A DNA stretch of 64,000 nucleotides from QHXW01 sp035280425 (GTDB lineage: Bacteria; Acidobacteriota; Terriglobia; Bryobacterales; Bryobacteraceae), in contig DATEFW010000021.1 of NCBI GenBank assembly GCA_035280425.1, positions 62,001 to 126,000 of the forward strand, given 5' to 3'. Positions 43,943 to 53,757 of the stretch are shown here, piece by piece. Both the position numbers and the translations under genes were made by a program. Position 1 is the first letter of the stretch. Every line of letters begins with the position of its first letter. The notes under the pieces were generated by a model. That model searched no databases. It saw only the letters and a program-made list of their open reading frames with translations, and had not been told where the DNA came from.

Positions 43943-44890
43943 GTGGGGCGAGTGTTCGTGTCACACAAATTAGGATTGGCCGCGGCGCTCGCGGCAACGC
44001 TCGGATGCGCTGTGTTGCCCGCGCAGACCGCGGATGCCAAGGTTTCCGATACTCCCGAATTTACTTTTCGAACCGAGATGCGGCTGGTCGATCTGCATGC
44101 CACGGTTGTCGACAGCCAGGGTCACCTGCTGCTCAGCCTGCCGCAGAGCGCCTTCTCGATTTACGAAAACGGCGTGAAGCAGCAGATCAAAGTCTTCCGC
44201 CGCGAGGACGTTCCCGTGTCGCTCGGCCTGGTGATCGACAACAGCGCCAGCATGCGGGATAAACGCGCGAAAGTCGGCTCGGCCGCGCTGGCGCTGGTGG
44301 CCGCGTCGAATCCCGAAGACGAAGTTTTCATCATGAACTTCAATGACAAGGCCTATCTCGAGCAGGACTTCACCAACAACATCAAGGATCTCGAGGCCAC
44401 GCTCAAAACCATCAACTCCAAGGGCGAGACCGCCATGCGCGACGCATTGCGGCTGGGCATCGAGCACCTGAAACACTCCGGCAAGAAGGAAAAGAAGGTG
44501 CTGCTCGTGGTCAGCGACGGGGAGGACAATTCGAGCGTCGAGACTCTCGACCACCTGATCCAGGCCGCGCAGCAGGAAGGCGTGCTGATTTACGCCGTCG
44601 GACTGCTGAGCGACGATGAGCCGCGTGAAGCGGAACGCGCCAAGCGCCAGATGGACGCCCTGACCCTGGCCACCGGCGGCCAGTCCTGGTATCCCAAGGA
44701 TCTCTCCGAAGTTGAAGGCATCGCGCGCGAAGTCGCGCATGACATCCGCAATCAGTACATCCTCGGCTACATCTCCTCCAACCAGTCGTTCGACGGCTCC
44801 TTCCGCCGCATTCGCGTTACCGTAAACGAACGCGGCGCGGCTGTGCGCACGCGCTCCGGCTATTACGCAACGCCGGACGCCAATCGCTAA
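43943..44890 (+). CDS. VWFA-related acidobacterial domain protein
   Basis: This 315-residue exported protein starts at GTG 43943 with a signal peptide ending near VLPAQTADA. The N-terminal beta domain reads RTEMRLVDLHATVVDSQGHL, then ISIYENG-type sequence (SAFSIYENGVKQQIK). The von Willebrand A domain has a MIDAS motif in LVIDNSASMRDKR (DxSxS) and later TAMRDAL and VSDGEDNSS. It matches the VWFA-related acidobacterial family. Likely metal-dependent protein binding at the cell surface; partner unknown. Confidence 0.9.
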   Translation: MGRVFVSHKLGLAAALAATLGCAVLPAQTADAKVSDTPEFTFRTEMRLVDLHATVVDSQGHLLLSLPQSAFSIYENGVKQQIKVFRREDVPVSLGLVIDNSASMRDKRAKVGSAALALVAASNPEDEVFIMNFNDKAYLEQDFTNNIKDLEATLKTINSKGETAMRDALRLGIEHLKHSGKKEKKVLLVVSDGEDNSSVETLDHLIQAAQQEGVLIYAVGLLSDDEPREAERAKRQMDALTLATGGQSWYPKDLSEVEGIAREVAHDIRNQYILGYISSNQSFDGSFRRIRVTVNERGAAVRTRSGYYATPDANR

Positions 44891-44932
44891 CGAAGCGGAC
44901 CGCTAACCGTCTAAGCTCGCTGGAGGCTTGCG

Positions 44933-45439
44933 ATGATCCCTCGCGCCGCCGTTGCGCTTGCTGTTCTGCTCCCGCTTTCGAGTGCCCCTTCCATGTCCAC
45001 TCCCGCGGCCGGCGAATACGCCAAGCATTTCGGCGCGCTCGCCAAGCTGTCGATCGCGGTCGCTCAAGCCATGCCGGCTGAGAAGTACGGCTTCCGCCCG
45101 CATCCCGAGTCCATGGATTTCGCGCAGTTGATGTCCCACATCGCGACCACCAACTACCAGTTCTGTGCGGGACTGAAGGACACCGATCCGCCGCCCACGC
45201 CCTCGCCCACTGCAAAAGACGAGGTCGTCAAGTTCCTGGGCGATTCGTTCGATTACTGCGCCGCCGTCATCCCGTCGCTGACGGACCAGCAGCTCAGCCG
45301 GCCGCACAACTCGCCCGATGGCCGGCTCGCAGGACGCGAAATCCTCCTCGCCATGTACATCCACGTGGCGCACCATCGCGGCCAGGCCGAGATCTACCTC
45401 CGCGACAACGGCATCCGCCCGCCGGGCTACAGGATCTGA
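44933..45439 (+). CDS. DinB-family protein with export signal
   Basis: This 168-residue protein starts MIPRAAVALAVLLPLSSAPS, a signal peptide, followed by a DinB-like four-helix bundle. The metal-ligand histidines are in FAQLMSHIATTNYQF and MYIHVAHHRGQAEIYLR. DinB-like proteins include metal-dependent thiol transferases; the exported form is common in Acidobacteriota. Activity unknown. Confidence 0.85.
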   Translation: MIPRAAVALAVLLPLSSAPSMSTPAAGEYAKHFGALAKLSIAVAQAMPAEKYGFRPHPESMDFAQLMSHIATTNYQFCAGLKDTDPPPTPSPTAKDEVVKFLGDSFDYCAAVIPSLTDQQLSRPHNSPDGRLAGREILLAMYIHVAHHRGQAEIYLRDNGIRPPGYRI

Positions 45440-45568
45440 GCGCCACGAACCGGTCCGGTTCACAACTCCGCAGGATTTCTTTTAGCCGGCCAACTGGCTG
45501 TTGGCCGGCGTACTCCGACGCCATTCCGTCCTGCCCGCCGCTCACTGCGTTATCCTGTCATCTGACCG

Positions 45569-47683
45569 ATGACTCGCCGACAGCTCCTCTCATTGCCCGC
45601 GGCGGCAGCCGTAGTGCGGCGTCCCGCTTCTTCGCAGCAGCAGTTTCCCGGCGTCGCTTACCGCGAATACCCGCGCTGTTTGCCGGATTATCTCCGCGGG
45701 CTCGCCGCCGAAGCCTACGACCGCCGCAACCGCGAGATCGCGAAACTCCTCACGCCGGCGGCCGTTCGCGCGCGCCAGCACTGGGCGCGAGAGACGTTCT
45801 GGAAACTCACCGGCGGCGAACTCGAACGCACGCCCCTCAACGCGCGCAAGACCGGTGAATTCGAGCGCGAAGGTTACCGCGTCGAGAAGGTCGTTTACGA
45901 AAGCCGGCCGCGCTTCCACATTTCCGCGAATCTGTACATACCCACCACGGGCGCGCCGCCCTATCCCGCGGTGCTGTTCCAGATGGGCCATTCGCGCAAC
46001 GGCAAAGCCTGGGATCTTTACCAGCGCTGCTGCCAGGGACTCGTGAAGCTGGGTTACGTGGTGCTGGCGTTCGATCCCATGGGACAGGGCGAGCGCATCT
46101 ACTATCCCGATTCTTCGGGCGTCAACTCGCGCCTCTCCTCGGCCGACACCGAGCACACCATGCCCGGTAAGCAGATGCTGCTGTTCGGCGACACCAGCAC
46201 GCGCCTGCAAGTGTGGGACGCCGTTCGCAGCCTGGATTATCTCGCTTCGCTCCCCATGGTCGATCCCAAGCGCATGGCGTCGACGGGACAATCCGGCGGC
46301 GGCACGCTCACCATGCTGCTGATGGCTGTGGACGATCGCCTGGCGGCGGCCGCGGTCGCGAGCGGCAACACCGAGAACGTGGCTTGCGATCACTTCATCC
46401 CGCCGGGCTCGACCGACGATGCCGAGCAGGACTTCATCGGCTCCGGCCCCGTGGGATTCGACCGCTGGGACACCATGTACCCGTTCGCGCCCAAGCCGCT
46501 GCTCATTTCGGTCAGCGACAAGGATTACTTCGGGACTTATTCGCCGCGCTACATCTCGAACGGCTGGCGCGAATTCCGGAAGCTGCAGAAGGTGTACGAG
46601 GTGCTCGGGCACGCAGACCGCCTGGCGTGGATCGATACGCCGCTGCCGCACGCGCTTTCCTACGATACGCGCCTGCACATCTACAACTGGTTCGGGCGAT
46701 GGCTGAAGAACAGCGATCAGGCCATCAAGGAAGAGCCGCCGGTTGCGCCCGAGCCCGAGAAGGCGCTGTGGGTTTCCGATTCCGGCAACGTGGTGCGCTC
46801 CTTCGGCGGGCTGACGCCGTTTGCCATGAACAAGGCGCGCGACATCGAGAAGACGCCTGCGGATGTGGGCGCGCTCATCGGATTCGAAAACGCGCCTGCG
46901 GCGGAAATGCGTACGCTGCGGCGCGTGCCGTCGCGTGAGGTCGATCTCGAAGCCGTCGAGGTGCCATCGGCGCTGAAGGTGTGGCTGCCTGCGTGGCTGA
47001 TTCTGCCGCGCGCGCAGCAAAACGACAAACCGGTCATCCTGGTACTCGATCCCGGGGGGCGCAACCGGCGCTGGAATGAGGGCGAACTCTACCAGGCGCT
47101 CGCGCTGCGCGGCTTTCCGGTGTGCGCGGCGGATGTGCGCGGCATCGGCGATCTCGCGCCGGAGTTCGGCTCCGGCAGCCCCAATTACGAACGGTCGCAT
47201 CAGAGCGAGGAAGATTACGCCTGGTCGTCGCTGATTCTGGGCAAGCCCCTTCTCGGCCAGCGAGCCGCCGATATTGCCGCGCTCGCCGCGGGTTTGTCGA
47301 GGCACCCGTCTTTGCGCGGCCGCCGCGTGGTCATCGCCGCGCGCGAGAAGTTGACCGTTCCCGCTCTATTCGCCGCGGCGCTCGACAAAACCATCGGCGC
47401 GCTCTATCTCGCGGGCGGCCTGGTCTCGTTTCGCAGTATCGTCGATACGGAAGATTACTCCCACAGCTTCGCCAATTTCGTTCCGAACCTGCTGCGTCAC
47501 ACCGATCTGCCGGATCTCGTGGCCGCGCTCGCGCCGCGCTCCGTGACGCTTGCGGGTACGGTGGACGCTCTCGGCGATGCGATGGCGATCGACCATATGC
47601 GCGAGCTTTACCCGGGCGCCCATGTCGAAATCCGCGACCGGGCCGGCTGGGATCTCGACGCGCTCTCTGCCTGGAAGGCATGA
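45569..47683 (+). CDS. Secreted alpha/beta-hydrolase (acetyl xylan esterase-like), two-domain
   Basis: This 704-residue protein starts with a Tat-like signal (MTRRQLLSLPAAAAVV). The N-terminal hydrolase domain has the nucleophile in STGQSGGGTL (Ser242), YVVLAFDPMGQGER and HALSYDTRLHIYNW for the His region. The second half repeats a weaker hydrolase-like pattern (VILVLDPGGRNRRW) and may be non-catalytic. Similar two-part proteins in Acidobacteriota are annotated as acetylxylan esterases or glycan-linked hydrolases. Its stop overlaps the next ATG (ATGA). Confidence 0.78.
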   Translation: MTRRQLLSLPAAAAVVRRPASSQQQFPGVAYREYPRCLPDYLRGLAAEAYDRRNREIAKLLTPAAVRARQHWARETFWKLTGGELERTPLNARKTGEFEREGYRVEKVVYESRPRFHISANLYIPTTGAPPYPAVLFQMGHSRNGKAWDLYQRCCQGLVKLGYVVLAFDPMGQGERIYYPDSSGVNSRLSSADTEHTMPGKQMLLFGDTSTRLQVWDAVRSLDYLASLPMVDPKRMASTGQSGGGTLTMLLMAVDDRLAAAAVASGNTENVACDHFIPPGSTDDAEQDFIGSGPVGFDRWDTMYPFAPKPLLISVSDKDYFGTYSPRYISNGWREFRKLQKVYEVLGHADRLAWIDTPLPHALSYDTRLHIYNWFGRWLKNSDQAIKEEPPVAPEPEKALWVSDSGNVVRSFGGLTPFAMNKARDIEKTPADVGALIGFENAPAAEMRTLRRVPSREVDLEAVEVPSALKVWLPAWLILPRAQQNDKPVILVLDPGGRNRRWNEGELYQALALRGFPVCAADVRGIGDLAPEFGSGSPNYERSHQSEEDYAWSSLILGKPLLGQRAADIAALAAGLSRHPSLRGRRVVIAAREKLTVPALFAAALDKTIGALYLAGGLVSFRSIVDTEDYSHSFANFVPNLLRHTDLPDLVAALAPRSVTLAGTVDALGDAMAIDHMRELYPGAHVEIRDRAGWDLDALSAWKA

Positions 47684-48684
47684 AAGCCTGCCTGCTGCGC
47701 GCGCCCGCGCCGGTTTCGACCAATCCGCTGGCCGTGACCGACGTTCCGGCGCCCGAGCCGCGCGGCGATCAGGTGCTGGTGCGCGTCGAAGCCTGCGGCG
47801 TCTGCCGCACCGATCTGCACGTGGTCGAAGGCGAACTCGCGCCCCGCAAGTCGCCCTTGATTCCCGGCCATCAGGTAGTCGGCGCCATCGAGCGCATGGG
47901 CGAGCGCGCCCGCCGGTTTTCGATCGGCGCCCGCGTGGGAATTCCGTGGCTGCACCAGACCTGCGGCCAGTGCGAGTACTGCCGCGCAGGTAAAGAGAAC
48001 CTCTGCGAGCGCGCCACCTTCACCGGCTACGTGGTGGATGGCGGCTATGCCGAATACGCGCTCGCGCCCGAAGCGTTCGTCTATCCGATCCCCGAATCGA
48101 TAAGCGCCGTCCACGCCGCGCCGCTGCTCTGCGCAGGCATCATCGGGTTCCGCTCGCTGCGTTTGTCGGGCATCGCTCGCGGAGGCCGCCTCGGCTTCTA
48201 CGGATTCGGCGCGGCGGCGCACGTGGCCATCCAGGTGGCGCGCCACTGGGGCGTCGAGGTCTACGCCTTCACTCGCGATGCCGCGCATCAGAAACTGGCG
48301 CGCGATTTGGGCGCTCGATGGGCCGGATACTCAACCGAGCGCCCGCCCGAACTGCTCGATAGCGCCATCATCTTCGCTCCCGCGGGGGAGCTGGTGCCTG
48401 CCGCGCTCGGCGTTCTGAAGAAAGGCGGAACCGTCACGCTCGCCGGCATTCACATGAGCCCCATTCCTTCGATGGATTACAGCCTGCTCTATCACGAGCG
48501 CGTCATCCGCAGCGTGGCCAACAACACCAGGCAGGATGGCGAGGATTTTCTGCGCGCCGCGGCCGAGATTCCCATCCGCACCGAGGTCGAGATGTTCCCG
48601 CTGGCCGATGCCAATCGTGCGCTCAATGCGCTTAAGAACGATCAGGTGCGCGGCGGAGCAGCGGTGCTGGGCGTGGCCGTCTGA
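47680..48684 (+). CDS. Zinc-dependent alcohol dehydrogenase
   Basis: This 334-residue medium-chain dehydrogenase starts at ATG 47680, overlapping the hydrolase stop by 4 bp; the open frame further upstream is a shadow of that gene. Catalytic zinc ligands lie in EACGVCRTDLHVVEG and PGHQVVGAIE; the structural zinc loop is CGQCEYCRAGKENLC. A Rossmann domain follows (GFYGFGAAAHVAIQVA). It oxidises alcohols or reduces aldehydes with NAD(P). Translational coupling suggests a joint role with the hydrolase, for example processing a released product. Confidence 0.92.
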   Translation: MKACLLRAPAPVSTNPLAVTDVPAPEPRGDQVLVRVEACGVCRTDLHVVEGELAPRKSPLIPGHQVVGAIERMGERARRFSIGARVGIPWLHQTCGQCEYCRAGKENLCERATFTGYVVDGGYAEYALAPEAFVYPIPESISAVHAAPLLCAGIIGFRSLRLSGIARGGRLGFYGFGAAAHVAIQVARHWGVEVYAFTRDAAHQKLARDLGARWAGYSTERPPELLDSAIIFAPAGELVPAALGVLKKGGTVTLAGIHMSPIPSMDYSLLYHERVIRSVANNTRQDGEDFLRAAAEIPIRTEVEMFPLADANRALNALKNDQVRGGAAVLGVAV

Positions 48685-48702
48685 CTTCGCCGCGCGATTC
48701 GC

Positions 48703-49152
48703 TCACAACGCTTTCAGAGCCGATTCGATATCCTCCGCCTTGATTCCCCGCCGGAACAGCTCGCTCGATTGCTTCTCGAACTTTCCCGGCGTGAGGCGCA
48801 CCAGCGCGCCGGTTTCGAAGTTGGCGAGCTTGCCGCGCAGCGCCAGCACCCACACGCCCTCGGCCGGCCACTGCGGTGCGACTGCGAATGTACCGGGCTG
48901 CGAAACCGGCTCGAGCTTGAGCGGAATCGAGCGGCGCTGGCCGCCGACCACGCCTTCCGCCGTACCGGTCACCGTCGCTTCGGCAGGATTGTGACAGCCG
49001 TCTACGCGCACCAGCACCACGGCGTTCTTCGCCGCGGCATCCTTGACGGTCACAGGATTCTGAATTGACAGCCAGAAGCCGCCGGCCGTCGCCACCATCA
49101 CCGACCCGGCAACGAGCGCAGAGATCAGTGTAAAACGAAACGTTTTCAACAT
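48703..49152 (-). CDS. Exported hypothetical protein
   Basis: This 149-residue protein has an N-terminal hydrophobic signal (LISALVAGSVMVATAGGFWL) and a mature part with VVLVRVDGCHNPAEATVTG and LVRLTPGKFEKQSSELF. No family recognised. It is convergent with the alcohol dehydrogenase gene, with 18 bp between stops. Confidence 0.6.
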   Translation of the reverse strand: MLKTFRFTLISALVAGSVMVATAGGFWLSIQNPVTVKDAAAKNAVVLVRVDGCHNPAEATVTGTAEGVVGGQRRSIPLKLEPVSQPGTFAVAPQWPAEGVWVLALRGKLANFETGALVRLTPGKFEKQSSELFRRGIKAEDIESALKAL

Positions 49153-49241
49153 GAGCGTTTCTCCTTCCGATGTGCACGGGCATGATTGCCTGTGCCAACG
49201 GTTCAGACGGAAACGTGAGGAGCAGTGTTAACGAAGGGCGC

Positions 49242-51074
49242 TTAGAAAATGAAGCTCAGGCCGCCGCGAACGCAGCGCGGCGTCTGGACGAGCAGGACGC
49301 GCTGCCCGCCGGTATAGTTGAGCGGAAGATAACCTTGCGCCAGCAGATTGCGCAGGTCGGCGTTGGCTTCCATGCGCCAGGGCAGCGAGAAGAATGTGGG
49401 AATCGGCTGGCGCACGTAGATATTCAAGCCTGCCTCGGGTCGCAGCGGATCGGTCGAATAGAGATGCCCGGTCGTTACGGCGCCCTGATTCATCCACTGA
49501 TAACTGGCGACGAAGTGCGTTCCGCTTTTGGAAATGGCGCCCGAGGCTCGCGTCGTTACCGCGTTGCGGCGGCTGGCGCGAATCATGGACCGCAGCTCGT
49601 CGGGATTGTCGCTCGCCAGCTCCGCTCCCTGCGGCGCCAGAACTCCGGTCGATCCGTACATCACCGCGACGTTGTAGTTGTCGCCGAGCTTCTGCGTAAC
49701 CGATGCCGTATACCCCAGGGTCTGGTAATCGCCGGCGTCGAAAATGGAGCTCGAGGAGAACAGGTCGGGCAGAATATCGCCCCCGGCGTACAGACCGCCG
49801 GGAGCCACGATGTTCAATGCCGCATCGGTCACATGCTCGCGGTATCCCGCGATCCGGAATGTGCGCGAACCCTGCTTGCGCGAGTAGCCCACTTCCATGT
49901 CTTCGCCCTGCTGCACCTTGGCACGCCCATCGCGCAGAGAAACGCGCGGCACAAGCGACAGCGCGTTGATGTCGCGCTGCAAGCCGGCGTCGGTGGCCGT
50001 GGCGTTCCCGCCTAAATCGGGCCTGCCGTTGCCGGAGGTGTACGAAATATCGATCTTGCTCGAATCGGGAAGCGTGTAATCCAGACGCGCGTACGGGCTG
50101 AAATAGCGCAGCCGGTCGAGAAACGAGACCGAGTCCATCGAGACTCCGTATTGCAGATGGAGCGCGTCGGTGATGTGCAGCTCATCGCCGAGGTTGAGCG
50201 ACATGGTGCGCAGCGCGGGCAGATCGCCCGGACCACCCGCCAGCGCGGTCGTGAGCCGCGGCAAGACCATCTGCCGCATGGTGAGCGAAACCACCGGGCT
50301 CGCGGAGCCGATCGCGCGTTGGTAGCTGGTGCGGAAGCCGGCCGAAGCCATTCCGGATTGCGCTGTATAACCGAGATTCCCGCTTACGGCGACTTGGTTA
50401 TTGCCGAACAGCGAAGTGGCCACCGCGAACGACGTGCCCAGGTCGGCTTCATTGCCGAATCCCGAGACCTGCCCGCCATCGCCGCCGGAAAGCTTCAACA
50501 GCCCCCGGGTCTCAGAGAACATGCCGGCCATATGGCGCACAGGCCGCTTGGCGTTCTGGTCCGGATCGAAATTCGGAAGCAGGCGTAAAACCGGCCGTGT
50601 GGCGGCGGCGCTGCGCAGCACCCATTTCCAGTCATCCGTCATGAGCGTGCTTTCGCCCGGCGGCGGCGTTACCAGTTGAATGGTGCTGAACAGCGTGCTC
50701 AGGTTGACGTGCAGCACGCTGCGCACGCCCGGCTGCACCACGATGTTGTCGCGAAACACGGGAACGAAGCTGCGGAGATTGACGCGCAGCGAATATATGT
50801 CCGGCGTCAGGCCGAGGAACAAAAAGCTGCCCTTCTCATCGGTGAGCGCCCGCGCGAACAGATGGTCTTCGTGGTTGAACAACAGGACCGTGGCGCCCAT
50901 CTGGGGAATCCCGGCGCCATCGCGGACCAGCCCGCTGATGCCTCCGGAAAGCCTGGCGGGAGCGACCGCGAATGCAGGGGCCGCGACAGACACCACCAGC
51001 GCGGCCAAAATCGCACACTTCGCCGGAGTGATCCTCGGACTGAACGGCCTCGAGTTCCCTTCGTCCATGCTCAC
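49242..51074 (-). CDS. Outer-membrane beta-barrel-like protein with carboxypeptidase regulatory domain
   Basis: This 610-residue protein has a long signal region (AILAALVVSVAAPAFAVAPA). Residues of about 40-125 form a carboxypeptidase regulatory-like (SdrD/CNA-B-like) domain (ISGLVRDGAGIPQMGATVLL, TDEKGSFLFLGL). The remainder has alternating beta strands and ends in a terminal Phe (GGLSFIF), fitting an outer-membrane barrel. No plug or TonB box is clear, so it is a relative, not a proven TonB-dependent receptor. It lies 30 bp downstream of the GWxTD gene. Confidence 0.72.
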   Translation of the reverse strand: MSMDEGNSRPFSPRITPAKCAILAALVVSVAAPAFAVAPARLSGGISGLVRDGAGIPQMGATVLLFNHEDHLFARALTDEKGSFLFLGLTPDIYSLRVNLRSFVPVFRDNIVVQPGVRSVLHVNLSTLFSTIQLVTPPPGESTLMTDDWKWVLRSAAATRPVLRLLPNFDPDQNAKRPVRHMAGMFSETRGLLKLSGGDGGQVSGFGNEADLGTSFAVATSLFGNNQVAVSGNLGYTAQSGMASAGFRTSYQRAIGSASPVVSLTMRQMVLPRLTTALAGGPGDLPALRTMSLNLGDELHITDALHLQYGVSMDSVSFLDRLRYFSPYARLDYTLPDSSKIDISYTSGNGRPDLGGNATATDAGLQRDINALSLVPRVSLRDGRAKVQQGEDMEVGYSRKQGSRTFRIAGYREHVTDAALNIVAPGGLYAGGDILPDLFSSSSIFDAGDYQTLGYTASVTQKLGDNYNVAVMYGSTGVLAPQGAELASDNPDELRSMIRASRRNAVTTRASGAISKSGTHFVASYQWMNQGAVTTGHLYSTDPLRPEAGLNIYVRQPIPTFFSLPWRMEANADLRNLLAQGYLPLNYTGGQRVLLVQTPRCVRGGLSFIF

Positions 51075-51104
51075 TTGTCGCGGCAGGCAAAGCCTGCGCT
51101 TCTA

Positions 51105-52778
51105 CTAGGTTACCGTAAAAGTGGCGCTAGGTGTTAACGTCTGATTACGGTTCCTATCGGTAACCTTCATTTTTAACGTATACTGCCCTGGTTTCAGGGT
51201 CCCCAGGGGCAGCAGCTTTTCAATCGTCACCTGTTGCGCGGAAGCATCGGGCAGCCTGGCAACGTCCTCACTGAAATCGAAAACCTTCTCGTTGGTGCCG
51301 TTCTTTACGACCTCATATTCGATGCTGCCGTTGGGTTTATGGGTCTTCTCGTCCGGCTGGAAGTTATAGAGCTGTACGTAGATACCCATTTTTTCGTTGT
51401 GCTGGAACGTATCGCCCAGCCGCGGCCGCACCTTCGAACCGCCCACCACGAACTGGCCCGTGCCGATGCTGCGCGTGGGAACCTTTTCGAGCAGGTCCGC
51501 CAGAATCAGGCTGCTCGAGGCCAATTGCTCGTCGTCGTAATGCGGGACGTTGAGCGCCATCTCGTAGTTGTTCATGTTGCCGCCGATGATGTCCTTCACC
51601 ACCACGTTGAGGCGGTACATCCCCGGGGCGAGCGGAAGCGACTTCTGGTAAACCGACCTTTTCTGCACGTAGGATTGCAGCAACTCGGGCGGGGAATCCA
51701 CCGTCACCGTGTCCTCAAAAACGTTCACGATGCGCCGCGACATCGTGGTGATGCGGCCGTAGATATTGACCGCCGCTTTCTGCATCCCGTCTTTCGACTG
51801 GAACTGCAAATCTTTGTTGTCCAGTTGCAGCGTGACGCTGGTCAGCACCGAGCTGTTGGTCACCTTGATGAAATCGGCCTGCACCTTGATCGGCAGAATG
51901 TTGTAGGTGATATGCGAATTCACCACCGCTTCGAGATCTTTGAACTTCACCGCCGGCGGCTTTTGCAGCTTGGTGAACCGGTCCAGGCGCTCGAATTCAT
52001 CCATGCTCGCCGGCGTGCCGCCGAACGACGTGCCCAGGTGCGTGCCGTCGGTGCGGTTGAAGCGGTCCAGCTTGCTGGCCATGCCCATCTGCTCCATCAG
52101 GGTGAGGCCCGCGTTGGGTACATAGAGCAGCGCGTCTTTCTCCGATGGATCCATGGTCATGCGGTATTCGCCGGTCATCGTCGGGTCGACAAACTCGATG
52201 ATGATGTCGCTGCCGATGCCCTCGATATAGCGGTACCGCCACTGCTCGAACGGATACGTGGACGTCTCGCCGCCGCCCTCTTCCATGGGCCGCTGGTAGC
52301 TGCCGCCGGAGGGATGGGATTCGATTTCATCGGGCGGTCCGAAGGTGATGTAGATGCGCCCGCGGTCCGTTTTCCAGCCCGGGATGCCGGAAGCATAATG
52401 CTCGTTGGCGTAGGCGATGCGGCGATAGTGCTCTTCTTTGAACTCGTTCTCTTCGGTGTCGGGGGTCGGGTCGCGCCGCAGCCAGAACTGCTCAATGAAC
52501 TGCTCGCGCTCTTCATCGGTATTCAGGCGCTTGAACGCCGCGCGCTCTTCATCGGTGATGATGTAGCCCACGTCTTCGTTGAGCCATTTCTTGTACGGCG
52601 TTTCCAGCTCTTTGCGCAGCTTCTCTTCGCGTTTTTTCTTTTGCTTCTCGGTTAGCGGTTTCGCGATGGTTTCGCGATTCTGATCGTCCTTATCCTTTTT
52701 CTTCTCTCCATAACCAAGGTTAGCCGTGAAAAATACACTGACGGCCACGGCAACTAACGCTAGATGGGCCGGCCTCAT
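51105..52778 (-). CDS. GWxTD domain protein
   Basis: This 557-residue exported protein starts at ATG 52778 (MRPAHLALVAVAVSVFFTAN); the upstream ATG at 52850 would bury the signal. After a Lys/Glu-rich segment come LNEDVGYIITDEERAAFKRL and FWLRRDPTPDTEENEF, then the signature GIPGWKTDRGRIYITFGPPD. The C-terminal half is beta-rich. GWxTD proteins are typical of Acidobacteriota and Bacteroidetes-like groups and lack a known function. Probably cotranscribed with the barrel-like gene. Confidence 0.9.
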   Translation of the reverse strand: MRPAHLALVAVAVSVFFTANLGYGEKKKDKDDQNRETIAKPLTEKQKKKREEKLRKELETPYKKWLNEDVGYIITDEERAAFKRLNTDEEREQFIEQFWLRRDPTPDTEENEFKEEHYRRIAYANEHYASGIPGWKTDRGRIYITFGPPDEIESHPSGGSYQRPMEEGGGETSTYPFEQWRYRYIEGIGSDIIIEFVDPTMTGEYRMTMDPSEKDALLYVPNAGLTLMEQMGMASKLDRFNRTDGTHLGTSFGGTPASMDEFERLDRFTKLQKPPAVKFKDLEAVVNSHITYNILPIKVQADFIKVTNSSVLTSVTLQLDNKDLQFQSKDGMQKAAVNIYGRITTMSRRIVNVFEDTVTVDSPPELLQSYVQKRSVYQKSLPLAPGMYRLNVVVKDIIGGNMNNYEMALNVPHYDDEQLASSSLILADLLEKVPTRSIGTGQFVVGGSKVRPRLGDTFQHNEKMGIYVQLYNFQPDEKTHKPNGSIEYEVVKNGTNEKVFDFSEDVARLPDASAQQVTIEKLLPLGTLKPGQYTLKMKVTDRNRNQTLTPSATFTVT

Positions 52779-52884
52779 CGCACCGCCTCCTGACAGCAAT
52801 GTGGTAAATACAGCTAAATCAATTTTATGGCCGCTGGAACGGCGGCGCAAGTGGGCGGATTCCGCACACTGTGGTGGTGCTTGT

Positions 52885-53730
52885 CTATTTTTCCGCCACC
52901 ACCAGCACTTCGCCCGAGTAGCGCCCGAGGCCCGGCCAAAGCGTCACGAGCGCGCGATCCGCGGCTTCGAGCGACCCGACCGCCGCCCGCACCAGCCGCG
53001 ACCGGAAGCGCCCGCGAAACACCCGCTTGGCCATCGCCACGAGGTTCATCGGCCGGACCTCCATGCGCCGGAAATGCGGCCGCAGCAGATCGAGCTCGCG
53101 GTCGCTCAGGATGATCTCTTCGCCCGCCTCCTGCGGCTGCCCGGCAAACCGCCAGCGCATGCGGCGCAGCCCGTTCAGCAGCCGGTTATTCCCATACGTC
53201 TCCGCCAGAATCAGCCTTCCGCCAGGCTTGAGCACGCGCAGAAGTTCGGCCAGCGCATTCGGATACTTCAGCGTGTGATGCACGGCGGCGCTGGCATAAA
53301 TCAGGTCGAATTCGCCATCCGAAAAGCACGCCAGGCTGGCGGCATCGGCAGCGAACCCGCGCACGCGCTCCGCAACTCCGCTCGCCGCCGCGCGCCGCAA
53401 GGCGATCCGAATGGCCACCGGCGAAAGATCCATGAGCGCCGCGTTTGCGCCCTCGGTCGCCATCAACACGCCCCACTCGCCCAGCCCGCATCCGTAATCG
53501 AGAATCGTCCTTCCCGCCAGCGGCTGCGACAGCAGCTCCGCGAGCACCGCGCCATACAAGCGGCGGCGCTCGTAAAACGTGCCGCCGGGATCGTTCAGCT
53601 CATGTTCGATGATGTGCCGGTCGATCCGCAGCGCGTGATCCGGAGCGTTGAGATGGACCGCATAAGCGGCGTCATAGAAGGTGCGCTCCTCATCGGCGCT
53701 GATTCTGGCGGCTGCCGCTCGCGTGGACAT
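52885..53730 (-). CDS. Class I SAM-dependent methyltransferase
   Basis: This 281-residue enzyme has SAM motif I in TILDYGCGLGEWGVLMA, followed by LMDLSPVAIRIA and DLIYASAAVHHTLKYP. It is the third gene of the operon with inositol-phosphate synthase and an SDR (27 bp downstream of the SDR). The N-terminal ERTFYDAAYAVHL and FYERRRLYGAVLAELLSQPL suggest a small-molecule or lipid target, but the substrate is unknown. Confidence 0.87.
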   Translation of the reverse strand: MSTRAAAARISADEERTFYDAAYAVHLNAPDHALRIDRHIIEHELNDPGGTFYERRRLYGAVLAELLSQPLAGRTILDYGCGLGEWGVLMATEGANAALMDLSPVAIRIALRRAAASGVAERVRGFAADAASLACFSDGEFDLIYASAAVHHTLKYPNALAELLRVLKPGGRLILAETYGNNRLLNGLRRMRWRFAGQPQEAGEEIILSDRELDLLRPHFRRMEVRPMNLVAMAKRVFRGRFRSRLVRAAVGSLEAADRALVTLWPGLGRYSGEVLVVAEK

Positions 53731-53757
53731 CCCGCAGCTATTATCCGCGATTGCGAA